Origin: Pseudanabaena sp. UWO311
Lineage (GTDB): Bacteria > Cyanobacteriota > Cyanobacteriia > Pseudanabaenales > Pseudanabaenaceae
Length of the DNA: 55,633 nucleotides
NCBI RefSeq assembly: GCF_006937785.1
Contig: NZ_SJEE01000035.1
Location: forward strand, 1-55,633
Direction of reading: 5' to 3'
Under the pieces are notes generated by a model that saw only the letters and a list, made by a program, of their open reading frames with translations, was not told where the DNA came from and made no database searches. This document shows positions 24,682 through 33,559 of this stretch, piece after piece (within the stretch, counting starts at the first letter, position 1; each line of letters opens with the position of its first letter). A program made the position numbers and the translations under genes.

Positions 24682-25503
24682 ATGTTAAATGCTACTTTGT
24701 CCGACAAGCTCGATCGCTTACGTCAAATTTTCAACGAATCATCGCAAGTCTTGGTAGCCTATTCTGGCGGCATCGATAGTACTCTTGTTGCCAAGGTTGC
24801 CTTTGATGTTTTAGGCGATCGCGCTTTAGCGATTACTGCCAACTCACCGTCATTATTACCTGCCGATCTTGCCGCCGCTCAAGTGCAAGCCGAATTTATG
24901 GGTATTAAGCATCAAATCGTGCAAACCGAAGAGATGAATAATCCCAACTACACCTCCAATCCGATTAATCGTTGCTACTTCTGCAAAAGCGAACTGCATG
25001 ACACTCTTAAACCCCTAGCGAAAACAATGGGCTATAGCTTTGTCGTCGATGGCTTAAATGCTGATGATTTGCAAGATTATCGACCAGGAATTCAAGCGGC
25101 AAAAGAACGCGGCGTGCGATCGCCTCTTGCTGAAGTGGGGATTAGCAAAATCGAAGTACGGATGTTATCGCAATATCTAGAAATGCCTTGGTGGGACAAG
25201 CCTTCACAGCCATGTTTAAGCTCTCGGTTTCCCTATGGCGAGGAAATAACCATTGAGAAATTACGGCGCGTTGGTAATGCCGAACAATATCTACGTGATC
25301 GCGGCTGGAAAGGCGATATCCGTGTGCGATCTATGGGTGATACTGCCAAAATCGAAGTGCCCAGCGATCGCCTGCTCGAATTTATGGAATTTATGGTGAT
25401 CGCTGATCTGACTAGAGCCTTTCGAGAATATGGATTTGGTCTAATTACCTTGGACTTAGAAGGATTTCGGAGCGGAAAGCTAAATGATGCGATCGCGCGA
25501 TAA
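24682..25503 (+). CDS. larE: LarE-type ATP-dependent sacrificial sulfur transferase
   Basis: 273 residues with the PP-loop AYSGGIDST (residues 26-34), which binds ATP and adenylates the substrate. LarE puts sulfur on the pyridinium-type precursor of the nickel-pincer nucleotide cofactor of lactate racemase and relatives. The conserved PCLSSRFPYG carries Cys178, the position of the sacrificial cysteine. Two further cysteines (Cys98 and Cys101, in RCYFCKSEL) are present, as in iron-sulfur-type LarE, so this version may hold a [4Fe-4S] cluster instead of sacrificing its cysteine; that is inference. No larB, larC or larA is next to it. A small GCGCAAAGCGC hairpin lies just before the ATG. Confidence 0.9.
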   Translation: MLNATLSDKLDRLRQIFNESSQVLVAYSGGIDSTLVAKVAFDVLGDRALAITANSPSLLPADLAAAQVQAEFMGIKHQIVQTEEMNNPNYTSNPINRCYFCKSELHDTLKPLAKTMGYSFVVDGLNADDLQDYRPGIQAAKERGVRSPLAEVGISKIEVRMLSQYLEMPWWDKPSQPCLSSRFPYGEEITIEKLRRVGNAEQYLRDRGWKGDIRVRSMGDTAKIEVPSDRLLEFMEFMVIADLTRAFREYGFGLITLDLEGFRSGKLNDAIAR

Positions 25504-25549
25504 ATAAAGAAAAGGAGCCTACACATTGTGTAGCCTTCTTTTCTTTATT
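25503..25549. terminator. Long hairpin after larE
   Basis: Arms AATAAAGAAAAGGAG-CCTACACA and TGTGTAG-CCTTCTTTTCTTTATT with one or two bulges, followed by AT-rich sequence. It follows the larE stop directly. Confidence 0.75.
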
Positions 25550-25553
25550 TATT

Positions 25554-26240
25554 ACCTGAATTTTTCAAGACTTTTGAAAAAGTTTCTGTCGATTGATTAG
25601 AAATTCTTATGTTTTGCCCTTAAATGTTTTGCTTAACTTCTTAGTTATTCTGGTTTAGTTACGACTTTTTTAACTCGAAAATCTAAAATTAGTCCAAATC
25701 GAACATATTCATCAAAATGCTTCTGAATAGTTTCTATAGATTTGTTTTTCGTATCTATCTTTAGGTTGATTTATTGCTATTTCTGACACTTTATTTCTGA
25801 GAGCATGTCTTCATAAGGTTTACATACGAACAAAACTTAAGATGGATTACCTTCAAAACTGAAATTTTCTTGTATATTGAAGCCTTATGCATATAAAACT
25901 TATTTGAGAGCAAAACTACCTATGCCAAAAGGCATACTTTTGCGGAGTTTTTTTTGTATTTAAGAGTACAAAGTTCCATTTTTATAAAGAATTCTAATGG
26001 GAAAGAAGCAAAATTTTGATTTTTAACAGAAAAGAAGAGCTCAAATGTTCTTGTGGTAAGGGTTTTACGGCTAAGTTGTTATCATTTTGAATAACCATGT
26101 TAATCTAAATCACATGAACGAACTATTAAAGTTTTGTTCCTAGTTTGAGAAACTTGTTGTTGGCGATTTCATTTGCAAGTCATTCCCAGCCAAGCTTCTG
26201 TCAATAATTTAGTCGTTTATCTTCATTTTCTGTTTTACCT
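25554..26240. other. AT-rich spacer between larE and rlpA
   Basis: An almost HIP1-free, AT-rich stretch of about 690 bases. On the minus strand 25645-25770 there is a 41-codon frame without start (reads KHFDEYVRFGLILDFRVKKV) that looks like the tail of a lost gene. A small hairpin TATGCCAAAAGGCATA lies at about 25919. The rlpA promoter is probably in the last 150 bases. No intact gene is seen. Confidence 0.5.
25645..25770 (-). pseudogene. C-terminal remnant of an unknown gene
   Basis: The frame opens after a stop at 25771 and ends in TAA at 25645. It encodes a basic, protein-like stretch (DTKNKSIETIQKHFDEYVRF, then GLILDFRVKKVVTKPE) but has no start codon. It might be random; the amino-acid composition suggests real coding ancestry. 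Confidence 0.3.
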
Positions 26241-27320
26241 ATGCTTAATTGGAACTGGAGCTACACTCTCTCTACCTCAGTAGTAGCTCTTGCTATCGCA
26301 TCAAGTCTTGCTAGCCATAGCGCACAGGCTCAATCAGTATCTCAACTAGAAGCTAAAACTTCAGAAGTAGCTACTTCTCTTAAAGTTGGTGAAACCAGAT
26401 CGCAGTCCTTGATTAGAACAAAAGACGATGCGATTGCCCGTATCCATACACACAAGCTAAATGGCAAAAATGCCGCTACGGTCTATGTTCGGGGAATTCC
26501 TGTAGTTACTTATCTTGAATCTGAAGAATCTCCAAAATCAGCCCAAGAAAGTCTTTCGTCAGATTCGTTAAAAACTAAAGGCGAAACTAAAAAGAACTCT
26601 GAATCGGTAAAGTTGCCATCAAACACTAATAACTTAGAACCTAGCAACTCGGCAGATAGCCCAGCAAAATCACCAAATGATAGTTCTGAAAATCTGCTAA
26701 CGTCATCAGATCCCATTGAACGTGCCACTGCTGCTGCCGCTTTGATTAATCAACTTAATCGTGATGGTATTGATGCCAACACAATTATCCCTGCTTGGAA
26801 AAATGGCAACTATGTTATTAAACTAGGCGATCGCGCCATTTTGAAGTTTGATCAGCAAGCTGTTTTCCCTGAATCTTTGCAAAATCAAACACAAGATGTT
26901 TTAGAATCGGCAAACTTATTGCGTCGTTTGCTCGGTGGTGCTAGCCCTGTGCAAGAAGTTGCCAATTCTCCAAAGCCTAAATATACAGCTAGTTCTTCTA
27001 GCCCTGCATTGAATAGTCGCATCGTCGGAGTAATGTCTGGCATGGCTTCATGGTATGGTCCAGGCTTTGATGGAAATTACAGCGCTAGTGGTGAAATCTT
27101 TAATGCGAGCGAGTTAACTGCCGCCCACCCAAGTTTGCCCTTTGGGACTTTGGTGAGAGTTGTAAATATGGATAATAATCAGTCAGTGGTAGTTCGCATC
27201 AATGATCGTGGACCTTATGCCCATGGTCGAGTAATTGATATTTCTACTGCTGCTGCTAATGTAATTGGTTTAATTTCTTCTGGAGTTGCTCCAGTTAGAC
27301 TTGAAGTATTGTCTAAATAA
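26241..27320 (+). CDS. rlpA: RlpA-like septal ring lytic transglycosylase
   Basis: 359 residues. A signal peptide (LSTSVVALAIASSLASHSAQ) is followed by a Ser/Lys-rich spacer (about residues 90-160), a middle region and the C-terminal double-psi beta-barrel domain (about 268-357). The domain shows GMASWYGPGFDGNYSASGE, AAHPSLPFGTLVRVVN and VVRINDRGPYAHGRVIDIS, the catalytic blocks of RlpA. RlpA cuts naked glycan strands of peptidoglycan, usually during daughter-cell separation. No SPOR domain follows. It is monocistronic and ends in a stack of four hairpins. Confidence 0.92.
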   Translation: MLNWNWSYTLSTSVVALAIASSLASHSAQAQSVSQLEAKTSEVATSLKVGETRSQSLIRTKDDAIARIHTHKLNGKNAATVYVRGIPVVTYLESEESPKSAQESLSSDSLKTKGETKKNSESVKLPSNTNNLEPSNSADSPAKSPNDSSENLLTSSDPIERATAAAALINQLNRDGIDANTIIPAWKNGNYVIKLGDRAILKFDQQAVFPESLQNQTQDVLESANLLRRLLGGASPVQEVANSPKPKYTASSSSPALNSRIVGVMSGMASWYGPGFDGNYSASGEIFNASELTAAHPSLPFGTLVRVVNMDNNQSVVVRINDRGPYAHGRVIDISTAAANVIGLISSGVAPVRLEVLSK

Positions 27321-27325
27321 CCTAA

Positions 27326-27546
27326 AAGAACTAAATAGAGTCTTGCGCTCTCTTTAGTTCTTGCTCCAAAACAAGAGAGTCTGGCGTTTTACCCTAGACT
27401 CTCTTGTTTATTTAAACCAAAAATGCAAATGGCGGCGCGAAGCGTCGCCATTTGCATTTTTGGTTTGATGTTCTAAGTACCCTTTTTATTGCTATAGGCT
27501 TTGAAGAAAGTTAAAAGTTAGCTTTAGATGACTTTCTTCAAAGCCT
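27326..27546. repeat. Four consecutive long hairpins after rlpA
   Basis: Stem-loops at 27326-27363, 27368-27409 (AAACAAGAGAGTCT with its inverse), 27414-27466 (AAACCAAAAATGCAAATGGC arm, tip GCGCGAAGCG) and 27496-27546 (AGGCTTTGAAGAAAGT with its inverse). The first is the likely rlpA terminator; the others have no gene end to serve. Confidence 0.75.
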
Positions 27547-27641
27547 GTTTTGTTTTTTATTGCCTATATCGCACAAAAACTCAAATTTGGTTTCATAATT
27601 AGAATTGCTGCTTTTTATAGTGATTCCTGTGAGGTTGATGC

Positions 27642-29219
27642 TTGACACAGCTATTTACTACGATCGCTTCTCTGCGTAATTACTTAAACACCCAAAAAGA
27701 AAAACAGACCTTAGGGCAAGTGTCTGTAGGACTTGTGCCAACAATGGGGGCTTTGCATATTGGTCATTTGAGCTTAATTGATCGAGCAAGGACTGAAAAT
27801 TCTTGTTTGGTTGTAAGTATCTTTGTCAATCCTTTACAATTCGGTGCAGGTGAAGATTTTGATCAATATCCACGTACATTAGAAAATGATCTCCAGATCT
27901 GTGAGAACGCTGGAGTTGATGCGGTTTTTGCGCCAGATGCTCTAGAGATGGGCGTAAGTAATATTGCCAAAATAACGCAAGTGATTCCACCACCAGAAAT
28001 GATCAATATCTTGTGTGGACGATCGCGAGTTGTACATTTTCAAGGAGTAGCCACAATCGTCACTAAGCTCCTAAATGCTGTGCAGCCTGACCGAGCCTAC
28101 TTCGGCAATAAAGATGGTCAACAGCTCGCTATTATTCGGCAACTGGTGATTGATTTAAACTTGTCTGTGGAGGTTATTGGTTGTCCAACAGTGCGTGAAC
28201 CAAGTGGCTTAGCCTATAGTTCTCGTAATCAGTATTTGTCAAGCAAAGAACGGATTTTGGCTGCCCATATTTATCAAAGCTTACTGCAATCCCAACAGCA
28301 GTTTTTTTTGTGCTACGAGCTTTGTAAATCAGCGCAAATTATTGAAGCTGCGCGAAATTATTTAGCGAAGCTACCAGAAATTCATCTAGAGTATATTGAG
28401 TTAGTCGATGCCAAGACATTGCAGCCATGCAATCAAATTACTTTTGCATCTGAGTTGATGCTGGCGATCGCGGCTCGAATTGGAAACACACGCTTGATCG
28501 ATAATATTTTGCTAAGCCACACTATCACTCCCAGAAATCCGATCATTGCGATCGATGGGCCCGCAGGTGCGGGCAAATCAACGGTTACCAAGCAGGTTGC
28601 TAACAAATTAGGCTTATTATTTTTGGATACTGGCGCAATGTATCGTAGTGTTACTCTTGCGGTATTACGAGAAGGCATTGATTTAAGAGATCAAGAAAAA
28701 GTACAAGCGATCGCTACCAAATCAAAAATCCAACTGTTTGCTAATCCGATTGCAGGTAAGCCGATGCAAGTCTTGCTAAATGGGGAAGACATCACTGATG
28801 AGATTCGTACGCCTGAAGTAACAGCAAATGTATCGTCGATAGCTGCCCAATCTGCTGTGCGGGAAATTTTGGTTAAACAACAACAACTCATTGGGCAAAC
28901 AGGTGGTGTAGTCATGGAAGGTCGTGACATCGGAACCCATGTCTTTCCTGATGCAGAGGTGAAAATCTTTTTGACTGCCTCAGCAGAAGAGCGAGCTAAA
29001 CGCCGTCAAGCCGATCTAATCGCCCAAGGTCAAGTTGCTCCCGATCTCGCCACCCTCGAACAAGAAATTCAAGAACGCGATCGCAAAGACTCTACCCGCG
29101 ACCATGCACCTCTGATTCAGGCTGAAGATGCAACTTTGGTCAATACAGATGGTCTAACTATAGAAGAAGTGGTCGCAGCCATTGTAAATTTGTATGAACA
29201 AAAGGTACAAAATCGATGA
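27642..29219 (+). CDS. panC/cmk: Bifunctional pantothenate synthetase / cytidylate kinase
   Basis: 525 residues from a TTG start behind GTGAGG. The N-terminal half (about 1-280) is PanC, which joins pantoate and beta-alanine using ATP; it has the HIGH-like PTMGALHIGHLSLIDRA and GRSRVVHFQGVATIV with the KDGQQL block. The C-terminal half (about 300-520) is Cmk, which phosphorylates CMP and dCMP; it has the P-loop IDGPAGAGKSTVTKQ, DTGAMYRSVTL and VVMEGRDIGT. The fusion is the normal cyanobacterial state. It overlaps the next gene by four bases (ATGA), linking it to the lpt genes. Confidence 0.97.
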   Translation: MTQLFTTIASLRNYLNTQKEKQTLGQVSVGLVPTMGALHIGHLSLIDRARTENSCLVVSIFVNPLQFGAGEDFDQYPRTLENDLQICENAGVDAVFAPDALEMGVSNIAKITQVIPPPEMINILCGRSRVVHFQGVATIVTKLLNAVQPDRAYFGNKDGQQLAIIRQLVIDLNLSVEVIGCPTVREPSGLAYSSRNQYLSSKERILAAHIYQSLLQSQQQFFLCYELCKSAQIIEAARNYLAKLPEIHLEYIELVDAKTLQPCNQITFASELMLAIAARIGNTRLIDNILLSHTITPRNPIIAIDGPAGAGKSTVTKQVANKLGLLFLDTGAMYRSVTLAVLREGIDLRDQEKVQAIATKSKIQLFANPIAGKPMQVLLNGEDITDEIRTPEVTANVSSIAAQSAVREILVKQQQLIGQTGGVVMEGRDIGTHVFPDAEVKIFLTASAEERAKRRQADLIAQGQVAPDLATLEQEIQERDRKDSTRDHAPLIQAEDATLVNTDGLTIEEVVAAIVNLYEQKVQNR

Positions 29220-29812
29220 AGCCATTAAGTAGATTTGCATTAAAAGGGAAAAAGACAAAAGGAAAAATAAAGTATCAATCGGCGATCTCTAAGTTATTGC
29301 TGGCTGTTATTTCTCTTTTGGCGATCGCCTCTAGCTCACTACCACCCACACAAGCTCAATCAAACACAGCTCTAACGATCCGTGCCGATGTCCAAGAAGC
29401 AAATTCGATCACAGGTGTAGTTACGGCAACTGGCAACGTCAAAATGAGTTATCCTGCCCGACAGATTGATGCGGTCGCTGAGCAAGCACAGTATTTTTCT
29501 AAGGAGCAGCGTGTCGTTTTAACGGGCAATGTGGTCGTCATTCAAGAAGGTGTCAATAGCATCAAGGCTCAAACCATCACCTATCTCGTCACTGAAGGGA
29601 AATTTGTTGCGTCCCCTCCTAATAACCAACAGGTTGAAACAATTTATGTAGTACCAGATCGCGATGCTGTAAGTAATCCCGCAACTTCGGCAACACCCGT
29701 AACTCAAATTAAGCCTGCCTTTAAAAAGCAGCAGGTTAGTCCCCCCACATTGAGCATTCCTCCTGAAAAGTTACAGACAAAACCACAAGAGATTCTTCCT
29801 GATGGTAAGTAA
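29216..29812 (+). CDS. LptA/OstA-like periplasmic lipopolysaccharide transport protein
   Basis: 198 residues with a membrane-targeting N-terminus (LLLAVISLLAIASSSLPPTQ, cleavage after AQS). An OstA-like beta-jellyroll follows (residues about 50-140), with ITGVVTATGNVKMSYPARQI and RVVLTGNVVVIQEG. LptA-type proteins form the bridge that carries lipopolysaccharide across the periplasm. A Pro/Lys-rich tail of about 45 residues follows. Start overlaps panC/cmk, and lptB lies 83 bases downstream, so it belongs to one operon with lptB and lptF/G. LptC rather than LptA cannot be excluded from sequence. Confidence 0.82.
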   Translation: MKPLSRFALKGKKTKGKIKYQSAISKLLLAVISLLAIASSSLPPTQAQSNTALTIRADVQEANSITGVVTATGNVKMSYPARQIDAVAEQAQYFSKEQRVVLTGNVVVIQEGVNSIKAQTITYLVTEGKFVASPPNNQQVETIYVVPDRDAVSNPATSATPVTQIKPAFKKQQVSPPTLSIPPEKLQTKPQEILPDGK

Positions 29813-29895
29813 TGTTGATGTATAAAGCTACAAAAACTGCTTTGCCTCATCTAAATCCAGTGTTACATTTTCAAATTTCCATACCAAATTGAGTA

Positions 29896-30624
29896 ATGCA
29901 AATCTCCCTCGACAACGTTAGTAAAAACTACAGTGGTCGGCAAGTTGTCCAGCAAGTGAGTCTCACCGTCAAGCAGGGGGAAATTGTTGGACTGCTTGGC
30001 CCAAATGGTGCTGGCAAAACCACTTCGTTTTATATGGCAACAGGGCTGATTCAACCTGATAGTGGTAGCATCTGGCTCGACAAACAAGACATTACCAGCT
30101 TGCCCATTCATAAGCGAGCGCGGATGGGCATGGCATATCTCGCTCAAGAAGCCACGATTTTTCGACAATTATCGGTGCGTGATAATCTCCTATTAGTGAT
30201 GCAGCAAACCAATGTCCCTAAGCAATTGCAGATTCATCGCCTCCGCACTTTATTAGAAGAATTTCGATTGACTAAAATTGCTGATACGATGGGAATCCAA
30301 GTGTCTGGGGGAGAGCGTCGCCGTACAGAAATCGCGAGAGCGTTGGCGGTTGGTCTAGAAGGTCCCAAGTTTATCTTGCTAGACGAACCTTTTGCGGGGA
30401 TCGATCCGATCGCTGTTAGCGAAATTCAGACCATCATCAAAAACTTACGCGATCGCAATATGGGCGTGCTAATCACCGACCATAATGTTCGCGAAACCTT
30501 AACAATCACCGATCGCGCTTATATCATGCGTGAAGGTGAAGTTTTTGCTGACGGTTCTAGCAGAGAATTAGCTGACGATCCTGATGTACGCAAATATTAT
30601 CTCGGCGAAAAGTTTCATTTTTAA
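29896..30624 (+). CDS. lptB: LPS export ABC transporter ATP-binding protein
   Basis: 242 residues, a cytoplasmic ABC ATPase that powers extraction of lipopolysaccharide by LptF and LptG. Walker A is GPNGAGKTT (residues 35-43). The signature is VSGGERRRTEIARAL, where the arginine-rich form is typical of LptB. Walker B is FILLDEPFAGIDP, and the switch histidine is in ITDHNVRETL. Length is normal. It lies between the LptA-like gene and the permease gene, with a hairpin in the 70-base gap to the latter. Confidence 0.96.
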   Translation: MQISLDNVSKNYSGRQVVQQVSLTVKQGEIVGLLGPNGAGKTTSFYMATGLIQPDSGSIWLDKQDITSLPIHKRARMGMAYLAQEATIFRQLSVRDNLLLVMQQTNVPKQLQIHRLRTLLEEFRLTKIADTMGIQVSGGERRRTEIARALAVGLEGPKFILLDEPFAGIDPIAVSEIQTIIKNLRDRNMGVLITDHNVRETLTITDRAYIMREGEVFADGSSRELADDPDVRKYYLGEKFHF

Positions 30625-30665
30625 TTATTTTTTGCAACACCGTAGGTGTTGTAAAAAATAATTAA
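30621..30665. terminator. Hairpin between lptB and the lptF/G permease gene
   Basis: Arms TTAATTATTTTTTGCAACACC and GGTGTTGTAAAAAATAATTAA with one offset and a GTA tip. It may end some transcripts or act as an mRNA stability element, because the next gene is in the same direction. Confidence 0.65.
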
Positions 30666-30694
30666 CCCAAAAACATGTAATCTCGATAAAGGAA

Positions 30695-31882
30695 ATGGCA
30701 ACCTTACAAACGACTCAACCAAGGAAAAAAGTTACAAACGTGTCGCTAGGATGGCTACCGAGATTGTCGATCATGGATCGCTATTTATTCACGCAAATGT
30801 TGACCCCATTTCTGTTTGGGGTGGGCGCATTTTCCTCCGTGATTTTAGCGATCGGCTCACTATTTGAACTGATTCGCCTGATTACTGATGCGGGATTAAG
30901 CGTATTAACAGCGTTTCAGATTTTTGGCTACCAGATCCCAGGCTTCATGGTGTACTCATTCCCGATGTCGATGTTGCTAGCGACATTGCTCTCCTACAGT
31001 CGTATGTCTGGAGATGGTGAGACAACTGCTTTACGAAGTTGTGGTGTAAGTGCTTACCGTTTAGTTGCACCTGCGCTAGTTTTGAGCCTGTTTGTCACGG
31101 GCATGACCTATGTATTTAATGAAGCGATCGTTCCTGCGGCAAACTGGCAATCGCGTAGTACATTGCGAGCGGCTTTAAATCAAGAAAATGTGCAATTTAA
31201 AAGCCAAGATATTTTTTATCAACAATATGGTGAAGTGCCGCAAGAAGATGGCACTACCAAACAAGGCTTAGTTCGGAGTTTTTATGCACGGAGCTTTGAC
31301 GGCAAACAGATGCGAGGTTTAACGGTCTTGGACTTTTCGCAAGGTCAGCTTCAGCAAATTCTTGCTGCTGAGTCCGCTGTCTGGATTCCTGAGCAAAATG
31401 TCTGGAGGTTTAGTCAAGGTACGACCTATCTGGTGGGGCCAGATGGCAATTACCGTAGCATTCTCCGCTTTGATGATCAAAATCTCCAATTGCCTCGTGC
31501 TCCCCTTGATGTAGCTCAAGAGCAACGCAGTGCCGAAGAAATGAATATTGCCGATATTCGTCGCAATATTGACTTACTCAAGCAGTCTGGCAATACCAAA
31601 GAAATACGCAAGTTGGAAGTCAGGCTTGAGCAAAAATATGCCCTGCCATTTATTTGTGTAGTCTTCGCGATTGTCGGTTCATCTCTGGGAATGCGACCTC
31701 AGCGTACTGGTGCAGCGATCGGTTTTGGATTGAGTGTGTTAATTATTTTTGGCTATTATTTACTGCTATTTATTTGTGGCGCTCTCGGACAAGTTGAATT
31801 TCTTTCCCCATTCGCTGCCGCATGGTTGCCTAATCTAATAGGCATTACGGCTGGGATTATTATCCTTACTCGTGTTACTTAA
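30695..31882 (+). CDS. LptF/LptG family LPS export permease (YjgP/YjgQ)
   Basis: 395 residues. The N-terminus has MDRYLFTQMLTPFLFGVGAF, typical of the YjgP/YjgQ family. Three membrane helices lie in the first 130 residues (including LATLLSYSRMSGDGETTALR, the coupling-helix block), followed by a periplasmic beta-jellyroll (about 150-290) and three final helices. Cyanobacteria often have one such permease forming both halves of the channel; which of LptF or LptG this corresponds to cannot be told. It ends 27 bases before the convergent Uma2 gene, with one hairpin shared by both. Confidence 0.93.
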   Translation: MATLQTTQPRKKVTNVSLGWLPRLSIMDRYLFTQMLTPFLFGVGAFSSVILAIGSLFELIRLITDAGLSVLTAFQIFGYQIPGFMVYSFPMSMLLATLLSYSRMSGDGETTALRSCGVSAYRLVAPALVLSLFVTGMTYVFNEAIVPAANWQSRSTLRAALNQENVQFKSQDIFYQQYGEVPQEDGTTKQGLVRSFYARSFDGKQMRGLTVLDFSQGQLQQILAAESAVWIPEQNVWRFSQGTTYLVGPDGNYRSILRFDDQNLQLPRAPLDVAQEQRSAEEMNIADIRRNIDLLKQSGNTKEIRKLEVRLEQKYALPFICVVFAIVGSSLGMRPQRTGAAIGFGLSVLIIFGYYLLLFICGALGQVEFLSPFAAAWLPNLIGITAGIIILTRVT

Positions 31883-31883
31883 G

Positions 31884-31914
31884 AATAAAGGTGACGCAAA
31901 GCGCCACCTTTATT
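31884..31914. terminator. Bidirectional terminator between lptF/G and Uma2 genes
   Basis: AATAAAGGTG(A)CGC-AAA-GCG(C)CACCTTTATT. The hairpin includes the stop codon of the Uma2 gene. Tip sequence GCAAAGC as in other 3'-end hairpins here. Confidence 0.85.
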
Positions 31915-32512
31915 CGTTTTTTTGCTCAAATTGAATTTGTCGATACAAATCGCTAATAGCTATTTCGAGATTTACAGATTTGAGGAATAAGTGATCGCTC
32001 AAACCATATTCAAAAAACACCCATTGCCTCTGATCATTGCGTTGAAATACTTCCACAATTGGCTGATCGACTTGCACTAAAACGTATTCTTGCAAAGTCT
32101 CAAACTTGCGGTATTGTGAAAACTTAAATCCGCGTTCGCGTAGCGTCTCTGAAAGAGATTCAAAGGCTTCAGTCGATGGTGAGAGAACTTCGATAATTAG
32201 GCAAGGATACGCAACTACTAGAGCATCATTGCGATCGCGTTCATCGCAAGTAACTACGACATCAGGATAAAAATATTTGCGTTTTGGCTGAATCTGTACC
32301 TTGACACCAGCGATGTAAACTTCACAGGAGAGATCGGCGAGAGCATTATCTAGCACTTTAAGAAAATTAACTGAAACTCGATTGTGGTCACGAGTGCCGC
32401 CAGCTATTGCGATTACTTCACCATCCCAAAATTCGTGGCGCATTTCTTGGGTTGATTCCCAAGCAAGATATTCTTCATAGGTCATTATCAAGCGATCGGG
32501 TAAAGCAACCAT
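31910..32512 (-). CDS. Uma2-family (DUF820) putative restriction endonuclease
   Basis: 200 residues with the cyanobacterial Uma2 fold. The N-terminal block is MTYEEYLAWESTQEMRHEFW; the PD-(D/E)XK core is KYFYPDVVVTCD followed by PCLIIEVLSPSTEAF, then a C-terminal helix FSQYRKFETLQEYVLV. Uma2 proteins occur in dozens of copies per cyanobacterial genome; function is unproven. About eight residues (SLSETLRE) between STEAFE and RGFKFSQYR are encoded by a short inserted repeat; relatives usually run straight from one to the other. Confidence 0.92.
   Translation of the reverse strand: MVALPDRLIMTYEEYLAWESTQEMRHEFWDGEVIAIAGGTRDHNRVSVNFLKVLDNALADLSCEVYIAGVKVQIQPKRKYFYPDVVVTCDERDRNDALVVAYPCLIIEVLSPSTEAFESLSETLRERGFKFSQYRKFETLQEYVLVQVDQPIVEVFQRNDQRQWVFFEYGLSDHLFLKSVNLEIAISDLYRQIQFEQKNE
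32134..32157 (-). repeat. 24-bp repeat inserted in the Uma2 gene
   Basis: The minus strand reads TCTCTTTCAGAGACGCTACG plus CGAA here. It contains the small palindrome TCTCTTTCAGAGA and the CGCTACGCG block that recurs in cyanobacterial spacers. Exact edges are uncertain by a few bases. It is in frame with the host gene. Confidence 0.5.
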
Positions 32513-32558
32513 AATTTTCAGATGTAATGGTTATAGATTTAATTTTAACTTCACCGAA

Positions 32559-32595
32559 AATTAAAAAGGCAACGCGAAGCGTTGCCTTTTTAATT
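32559..32595. terminator. Hairpin terminator of the 217-residue protein gene
   Basis: AATTAAAAAGGCAACG-CGAAG-CGTTGCCTTTTTAATT, perfect stem, tip GCGAAGC. It lies just after the stop of the minus-strand gene at 32606 and upstream of the Uma2 start. Confidence 0.85.
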
Positions 32596-32605
32596 TGTTG
32601 TTAAT

Positions 32606-33259
32606 TTATTTCTTTTTGGTGGATTTGCTCACAGGGACTTCAACGATCGCATCCTCAATTGTGGTTACAGGCTCTTCCACATCAGCACTAGTTATAGCTT
32701 CAACAGGTTCAGAAGCAACATTAGTAACTTCAACAGTTTCTACCTCAGTAGCACTAATCACACTTTCAATAGGAGGTTTAACTTCTGAATTGGGTGACTT
32801 TAGGGCTTCGTCGAGGACTTGACGCGCATTTTCAGCTTGCGATCGCGCATCGAGAAACTTCATATTAAGTTGGGCAAAACTTTTGAGAGTTTTAAAACCT
32901 TCTTTAATACTGTTAATTTGTTCCTCAGATACAAGTTCATCGCTAAACAAAATATCGATTTGCGATCGCACCTGCATCGCATCAGAGCGTAACTCTTGAA
33001 CCTTGATTTTTAACGTTGCGAGGTTGTTTAAGACTTGCACGGCTTGGGTAATAGGATCTTCGCGATCTTCAGACATGGAAAGTTCTCTCACTTCTATAAA
33101 TTGATCGGGACTAAAGCCATCGGCAAGATCAGTATCGAGTTTGCCTGAGTCCATTAGTTCCATTAGCTCTGCCATCGCCTTTTCTCGTGCTTTTGGCGAA
33201 TCTTTGCCAGCAACGGTCAAGACGACTTCAGGACTCTGGGCAAGGGTATAGCGTGCCAT
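32606..33259 (-). CDS. Cyanobacterial conserved hypothetical, coiled-coil with acidic tail
   Basis: 217 residues without signal peptide. The N-terminus is MARYTLAQSPEVVLTVAGKD followed by helix KAREKAMAELMELMDSG. A long helical region (about residues 70-160) is likely to coil. The C-terminal 55 residues are a Val/Glu/Thr-rich disordered tail ending in STKKK. No enzyme motif is visible. A structural or regulatory role is possible, but I do not recognise the family. Confidence 0.7.
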   Translation of the reverse strand: MARYTLAQSPEVVLTVAGKDSPKAREKAMAELMELMDSGKLDTDLADGFSPDQFIEVRELSMSEDREDPITQAVQVLNNLATLKIKVQELRSDAMQVRSQIDILFSDELVSEEQINSIKEGFKTLKSFAQLNMKFLDARSQAENARQVLDEALKSPNSEVKPPIESVISATEVETVEVTNVASEPVEAITSADVEEPVTTIEDAIVEVPVSKSTKKK

Positions 33260-33404
33260 ATTTTTTAACTTATTTTGATTTGCAAATAAATAACTTGGGA
33301 AAATATTGTATAGCTTTCAACATCAGCATTAGGGTAAAACAAACCCTAAAGACAAATGGCGGCGCGATTTGTCTTTTTCCAGTAATTCCCGATCAAACAA
33401 ACCA

Positions 33405-33455
33405 CAATAAAATTTTTAAAAGTGTCACTTATCAACACTTTTAAAAATTTTATTG
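33405..33455. repeat. Perfect 21-bp inverted repeat, 9-base loop
   Basis: Left arm CAATAAAATTTTTAAAAGTG plus T; the right arm is its exact inverse. No gene end is nearby: both flanking genes point away. Confidence 0.8.
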
Positions 33456-33559
33456 CTTCGGATTTGAGTATAAATCTCTGTAGTAGGTACTTATCCAAAC
33501 GGATGGTGACAACTAAAACAAGGTTTTTCAAATTATTTATTGTTTAACATGATTTTAAC

